NCBI GenBank assembly: GCA_022813625.1
Contig: JAKLMB010000006.1
Location: 186,001-250,000 of the forward strand
Origin: Aaosphaeria pasadenensis
Lineage: Eukaryota > Ascomycota > Dothideomycetes > Pleosporales
Direction: 5' to 3'
Length of the DNA: 64,000 bases
Shown: in pieces, positions 59,829 through 64,000 of the stretch
How positions within the stretch are numbered: the first letter of the stretch is position 1
How the letters are laid out: each line of letters begins with the position of its first letter
Translations under genes and position numbers: made by a program
Notes under the pieces: generated by a model
What the model was told of the DNA's origin: nothing
What the model saw: the letters and a program-made list of their open reading frames with translations, nothing else
The model's database searches: none

Positions 59829-60671
59829 AAGTAGCAGTTGATCCCTTTGGGGTTTCCAAGTCAAGCACGAATTGCTTGATAGATACGATGCTTCAAGATA
59901 TGGAGTCAAGCTTTTACAATTCTTTTCACGACCTTGTAGCGAATTATCTGATTTCTCTAGAATCTTCTCTGTTATCACTTGATGAGACCCATGTAGAAGT
60001 ACAATGATCCTTTCTTTGTTTCTTCATATTTTCTTCGTTCGAATTATGTACATGCTTTGGGCAAGCCATACATCGGCATTACTGTTGTTTTAGGTACATT
60101 AGTCAAATCAGTCTGCGTCAAATCTGACATGATCATCTGCAAGCGACCTACCTACTCGTAGCACCCGTACGTCTGCTGTGTAACTAAGATCGGGTGAGCA
60201 CTGCGAGTGAAGGCGAATAGGTGAATCAGACGTCTTCAATTGGTGCACGTGACGTTGCTCTCGGTCGCCGAACAAAGACGTGCAAGCCTTCCTATTGGTC
60301 GATTCGCGGTGTTCTTGTTTTGTTTTTGAATAAGGGCGGAGGAAGGCGGGACGTTTGCCCGCCATTCAACGTCACTCGCTCAACACAAGCGCTGGACAGT
60401 GAAGGAGGATCCCCGCCGCACTGGTACTACAGTACTAAGTTCCTACCTACCTACTATTGTAACAGGACATAGCCTTATACAACACAATACTCCCCACCCT
60501 CCCACTCCCTTTGGCCTCATCCAGTAAAACCCTCTGGTGTTATTGTATTCCTGTACAATAGGGTTCAAACTCGTATATCCACCTCGTATATATTTGTCGT
60601 CCTCTCCTACCAAGACTATCTTTCCATCCGTACATCAATCACATTGGTACCTTCAGTACATTACTTTGAAT
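59829..60671. other. Spacer between nudF and the F-box-like gene
   Basis: 843 bp; trailer of nudF and promoter of the next gene. No ORF or motif supported. Confidence 0.45.
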
Positions 60672-61698
60672 ATGGACAACCAACCACCGCAGCCTCGCCG
60701 CTCCTCTAGGAAGAGAAGCCGACCAGCTCTTTCTGATGAACCTTCTGTTCTTCCAGCAACTCAAAAGCGCCGTCGATCATCCTATCATCATATATCCGCC
60801 TCTGGCCGCGTCTCAACCGCATCACCCAAGCTCGGCTCTTCCAGCCAGCCTCGTCCGTCCTTCGGTTCAGCCTACGACCAGCCAAGCACTGCGGAGGAGG
60901 AGGAGGAAACGGATGAATCGGAGGTATTTCGTTTCATGGATCTTCCTGCCGAACTACGCGTACACATCTACCGCATGGCCCTACAACGCGCGGAGCCGCT
61001 CTACATCCACCTCCCTCAGAAACAAACTATAACCGACGACGAAGAACGATACTGCGCTCCCGTACGAAGGCCTGCAAGAGCTGGACCTTGCAGGCACAGA
61101 CCCAGCCGGGTGCGTCTAGAGCGTCACGATCCCCACGCAGAACCGATCCGTCGCCCAAAAGACAGCATTAACCCGGCCCTACTACGAACATGCTCTTTGG
61201 TTTACAAGGAAGCGCGTCAGGTGCTCTACTCTGACAACGAATTCGTTCTGAACCTCGACACTGGAATTCACTCTCTTGAGAGCCTCCGCCAGCGTAATCG
61301 GTCGCTGATCAAGTCTGTCGCTTTGACCATACCTTCTCACCACGACATTTTGGATGGATTTGCGGATGTTGTTCGTCTTGGTTTGAGGTATTGCTGGGGC
61401 TTGAAGAGCCTTACTATCACACTACCGCGTTCATTTCCTGATGATCGCCATCTGGCTGGAACCACAAATGTGTACGCCAACGCGTTTCACATCCTCAGGT
61501 GGTTGCCAAAGGGCTGCCGCGTCAAGATGGACGGCATAGTCAGCGAGTCCATCATGAGAGTCGTCGCAGACGAAGGAAGATTGATGGACGTACTTGATGA
61601 TGTAATTTACATGCTCCACCTTCACCCACGAACTTTACTGACACAATCAACAGAAAGAATATCTCAAGAGACAGCACCAGATGCCTGAGCGCCATTGA
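60672..61698 (+). CDS. F-box-like / fungal 2EXR-type nuclear protein
   Basis: Exons 60672-61589 and 61654-61698 (donor GTACTT, branch CTGAC, acceptor CAACAG) give 320 residues; without splicing the frame ends at 61688 with a different tail (338 residues). The N-terminal 85 residues are basic and serine-rich with nuclear-localisation-like clusters (RRSSRKRSRP, KRRRSS). Then comes EVFRFMDLPAELRVHIYRMAL, the helix signature of fungal F-box and 2EXR-type proteins, an INPALLRTCSLVYKEARQVLYSDNEF segment typical of that family, and a C-terminal leucine-rich part. Members of this expanded fungal group are often adaptor-like and poorly studied. The true ATG is 60672, since the 45 upstream codons are hydrophobic leader sequence. 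Confidence 0.82.
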
Positions 61699-62677
61699 TC
61701 TGGTCTACTAAAGACACGAACGTTACTTTCGGTTATTTCCCTCTTGTCCCTGGACTCTTTTGCTTTAAGATTTCGGCTTTGTTTGGGACAAACACTCTTG
61801 ATATTTTCCTTCGTATTGAATAGCTCCAGAGAGATGCAAATCCGCTTCGAGGACTGACTGTTTGGGTCAGCTTGCATTGCAGAAGCGCCTTATCCTTGAA
61901 AATGTATAGATATACCCAACGTATCCCAAGGGATCAATTTTCGGTTTTCAATTTTACCATTTCAATCTCAAGACCTGAAAAGATTTTGTACGCAACCATT
62001 GTGACCGTGACTGTTTACCTTGCACCAAAGATAAAAGGAAAACATTATCTGCCTTGCGATCTAGTTTATACAGTGATGATATACTCACGGCTCCCTTGGT
62101 ATCACATCCCAATCTCAAACCACCAAATCTTGTGAGTCTACCTGGTGCCTTATCTAGCACGATTACCAGCATCGTGATCGATTGCCATACACCAAACCAA
62201 GGGATTGGAATACGCGATGAAACCGCACTTTAATGGAGTTGACATTTCAGAAGTGTAGTACGATACCCGATTGTCGAAGAGGCTTCAACGCATCTTCTTA
62301 GTTCAACACCGATACATCCCCAGTCATCACATCAAAATTCCAGAAACTGAAAGTGCGTAAGCATGTCCAGCACCAGAAGCCATGATCGTTAGTGTTACCA
62401 TACAACGAGGGGACTTAAGAGCACTATGAAACCAAACAAAACCGAGATACAATTTCAAATAAGTAAGGTACCCAATATATTCCCAAGATCGCATTTAAAA
62501 TTCTCGAATCCGAAAGTTCATAGGGCTATCTAGCGCAAATACCACGACCATGACCGTTTACCAAACCCGAAAGTGTGCAAGCCTGTGTAGCGCAAATACC
62601 GTGATGTTGACCGTTCACCATACACTGAAGGAAAAAGAAAGAAAACAGAATGAAATCCTACTTCAACGTAATCCACA
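61699..62677. other. 3' spacer with a degenerate 57-bp repeat
   Basis: Trailers of two converging genes. The stretch 61970-62630 holds at least five related copies of a 57-bp unit (see the separate repeat entry). Confidence 0.6.
61973..62624. repeat. Degenerate 57-bp repeat, about five copies
   Basis: Two copies lie head to tail at 62511-62567 and 62568-62624, both starting CGAAAGT and sharing TAGCGCAAATACC and TGACCGTT; about 41 of 57 positions agree. A third of equal length starts at 62348 (TGAAAGTGCG). More diverged copies lie near 62137 (ATCTAGCACGATTACC) and 61973 (ACGCAA..TGACCGTGACTG). No ORF crosses the copies convincingly. It looks like a decayed minisatellite. Confidence 0.6.
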
Positions 62678-64000
62678 TCAGTCTAGAACGACAACCGCCT
62701 TCGACACCAGCGCCTTCGGGTCCACAGGCACAGTGTCATGCAAGTACAGCCCAAACGTTTTATTGCAAGCCAGGACCGATGGTATATCATTCGCAGCAAC
62801 TTCGTCAAGTTGAAACTCCTGCTGGGCGATAGCCGGGAAGAGACAGATTCTTACGGTCCTGCCAACGCATTGATCGGATTCTAACTCTGTGCCTGTATTG
62901 GTTTCCCCAACCATCCAGTGTGGGTTGAAGGTGGTATGGGGCTGGAAGAAGATGAATTGGTAGTTTGGCGAACTGACCGTGAGATCCAACCTCAATTTCA
63001 AGGCCAGTTTGCACACTTGAGAGAGGTCTGACCTGGCGTAGCGTTCCTGAGAAACCTGTCCGAAAGCGATGTTCAGGCTTCTAGTGAGTGTTTTGGTGAG
63101 CGATATTTCAATTTTGGGAAGTTGGCTTGATTTGAAGTCATCCTCCTCTATGAGAAGCTTGGTGGCACACAGGTTTGCATTTCTCACGGCTCTTAGACCC
63201 CCTAAACCTCCCAAGATCTTATTAGCGGACGCTGCAAGATATGCCTTGAGAATGTACTTACCATTGATGTTAATCATCTCGTGTAACTTCATTGCATAAT
63301 CGGATAATTCCAGCTGATCGATGATCTGGTCTTTGAACACATAATAGCAAAACAGAGTGCTCAGAAGAGACTGCGCAACGCAATTGTTTAGCAGCTTGCT
63401 GCCTCCGTATTGTGCCAACCAATCCGGAAAATAGCTCGCTGAGGATTCGCCGCCAAACCAGCGTGTAATCACGTCTGAGATCGGCTCAATCCTTTCAGTG
63501 TTTGGGATGTCTGATGTTTGTGTATGGTCGATGATGATTCGTAGCTGACGCCGTATATACGTCCAATCATCATCAATGTGTCCTGCGTACCAGCAGGAGG
63601 CCGAAGCTATATCGTCTGGGCCGTTATCAGAGCACATTCCTCCAGTCAATCTACTGACCATTTTCTGGACACTTTTGACTTGTTTGTCTGCTGAGATCAA
63701 ATCACCCGTCAGCTTTTTTCGGCACTGCGACAGATCAAAACCATCGATCGTTCGCTCAATGCTCTTTAGCCGTCCAAGTTCTGCCAGAGAGCATTGTTGA
63801 TGTGATTGCAGACGCCTCAGAAGAAATTCAGCATGACTGGCGAGCAACCAGTACTTGTCTTGCATCTCTTGCAACTCTTTCTCCTGATCACCTTGCCTGC
63901 CACAATCTGTGTCAGGCATATTCGAATATATCGCCTGCGCAACGACAGCTCCTTTACTACTGGGCGACGATGTGCCATTGAGGAGTTTGTTGGTCGTAAA
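62678..64000 (-). CDS. Large unknown fungal protein, 5' partial at window edge
   Basis: The frame is open from the right edge to the stop at 62678, so the start lies beyond 64000; an internal ATG at 63919 is not necessarily the start because 27 open codons precede it. Visible: about 440 residues, mainly helical. Features include a coiled-coil-like KELQEMQDKYWLLASHAEFL segment, a MVSRLTGGMC patch, an ISDVITRWFGGESSASYFPDW segment, a leucine-rich core (NNCVAQSLLSTLFCYYVF), and a C-terminal PHTTFNPHWM region followed by a hydrophobic strand VRICLFPAIA. Such large proteins with a helical core and beta-rich tail are common and uncharacterised in moulds. I do not recognise a named domain. Confidence 0.7.
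   Translation of the reverse strand, partial: FTTNKLLNGTSSPSSKGAVVAQAIYSNMPDTDCGRQGDQEKELQEMQDKYWLLASHAEFLLRRLQSHQQCSLAELGRLKSIERTIDGFDLSQCRKKLTGDLISADKQVKSVQKMVSRLTGGMCSDNGPDDIASASCWYAGHIDDDWTYIRRQLRIIIDHTQTSDIPNTERIEPISDVITRWFGGESSASYFPDWLAQYGGSKLLNNCVAQSLLSTLFCYYVFKDQIIDQLELSDYAMKLHEMININGKYILKAYLAASANKILGGLGGLRAVRNANLCATKLLIEEDDFKSSQLPKIEISLTKTLTRSLNIAFGQVSQERYARSDLSQVCKLALKLRLDLTVSSPNYQFIFFQPHTTFNPHWMVGETNTGTELESDQCVGRTVRICLFPAIAQQEFQLDEVAANDIPSVLACNKTFGLYLHDTVPVDPKALVSKAVVVLD

Noticed and set aside
1..64000. tRNA, rRNA and CRISPR signals
   Set aside because: Scanning for B-box-like GGTTCGAATCC strings found only chance partial matches (for example near 2308 and 2899) without foldable arms; there are no evenly spaced direct repeats with unique spacers.

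Overview
The window is genomic DNA of a filamentous ascomycete (Pezizomycotina). The evidence is direct: most protein genes are split by short GT-AG introns, mostly about 45-190 nt, often with CTRAC-like branch sites, and the gene set is typical of moulds (GDP-mannose pyrophosphorylase, farnesyltransferase beta subunit, AzgA purine permease, psi-type fatty-acid oxygenase, asco-laccase with a C-terminal DSG plug, a Zn2Cys6 regulator, a secreted Ser/Thr-rich protein). A Leotiomycete-like relative is my guess from the look of the proteins, not something the sequence proves. I rebuilt exon structures by hand by requiring canonical splice sites and unbroken frames; all such models come out as whole numbers of codons.

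Layout. 0-5 kb: 3' end of an unknown gene, a BTB-domain gene and the GDP-mannose pyrophosphorylase gene mpg1. 5-17 kb: sparse, with a 2H-phosphoesterase gene, a small double-stranded-RNA-binding-like gene and long gene-poor spacers. 17-20.7 kb: a Dabb-domain gene, farnesyltransferase beta (ram1) and a cupin. 20.7-28.5 kb: nearly 8 kb without a convincing gene. 28.5-31 kb: an 832-residue Zn2Cys6 regulator. 34-39 kb: ribosomal protein eL6 and, divergent from it, a complete eight-exon Ppo-type dioxygenase/P450 fusion. 41-47 kb: AzgA purine transporter and riboflavin gene rib3. 47-54 kb: a secreted multicopper oxidase with an unusual acidic linker, and a secreted Thr/Ser-rich protein. 54.5-60 kb: a divergent pair for two microtubule regulators, an XMAP215/Stu2-type TOG protein and LIS1/NudF. 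60.6-64 kb: an F-box-like nuclear-looking protein, a patch of degenerate 57-bp repeats, and a large unknown protein cut by the right edge.

There is no biosynthetic operon-like cluster; the genes are mostly housekeeping and independent. The associations I think deserve attention are the stu2-nudF divergent pair, the Ppo protein that keeps all haem and dioxygenase residues but has lost the usual amide motif of the P450 I-helix, the acidic linker of the laccase, and two short palindrome-like motifs (TACTCCGTAC and TAGGTACCTA) that recur through the spacers. No tRNA, rRNA, CRISPR array, intact transposon or virus-like gene was found.
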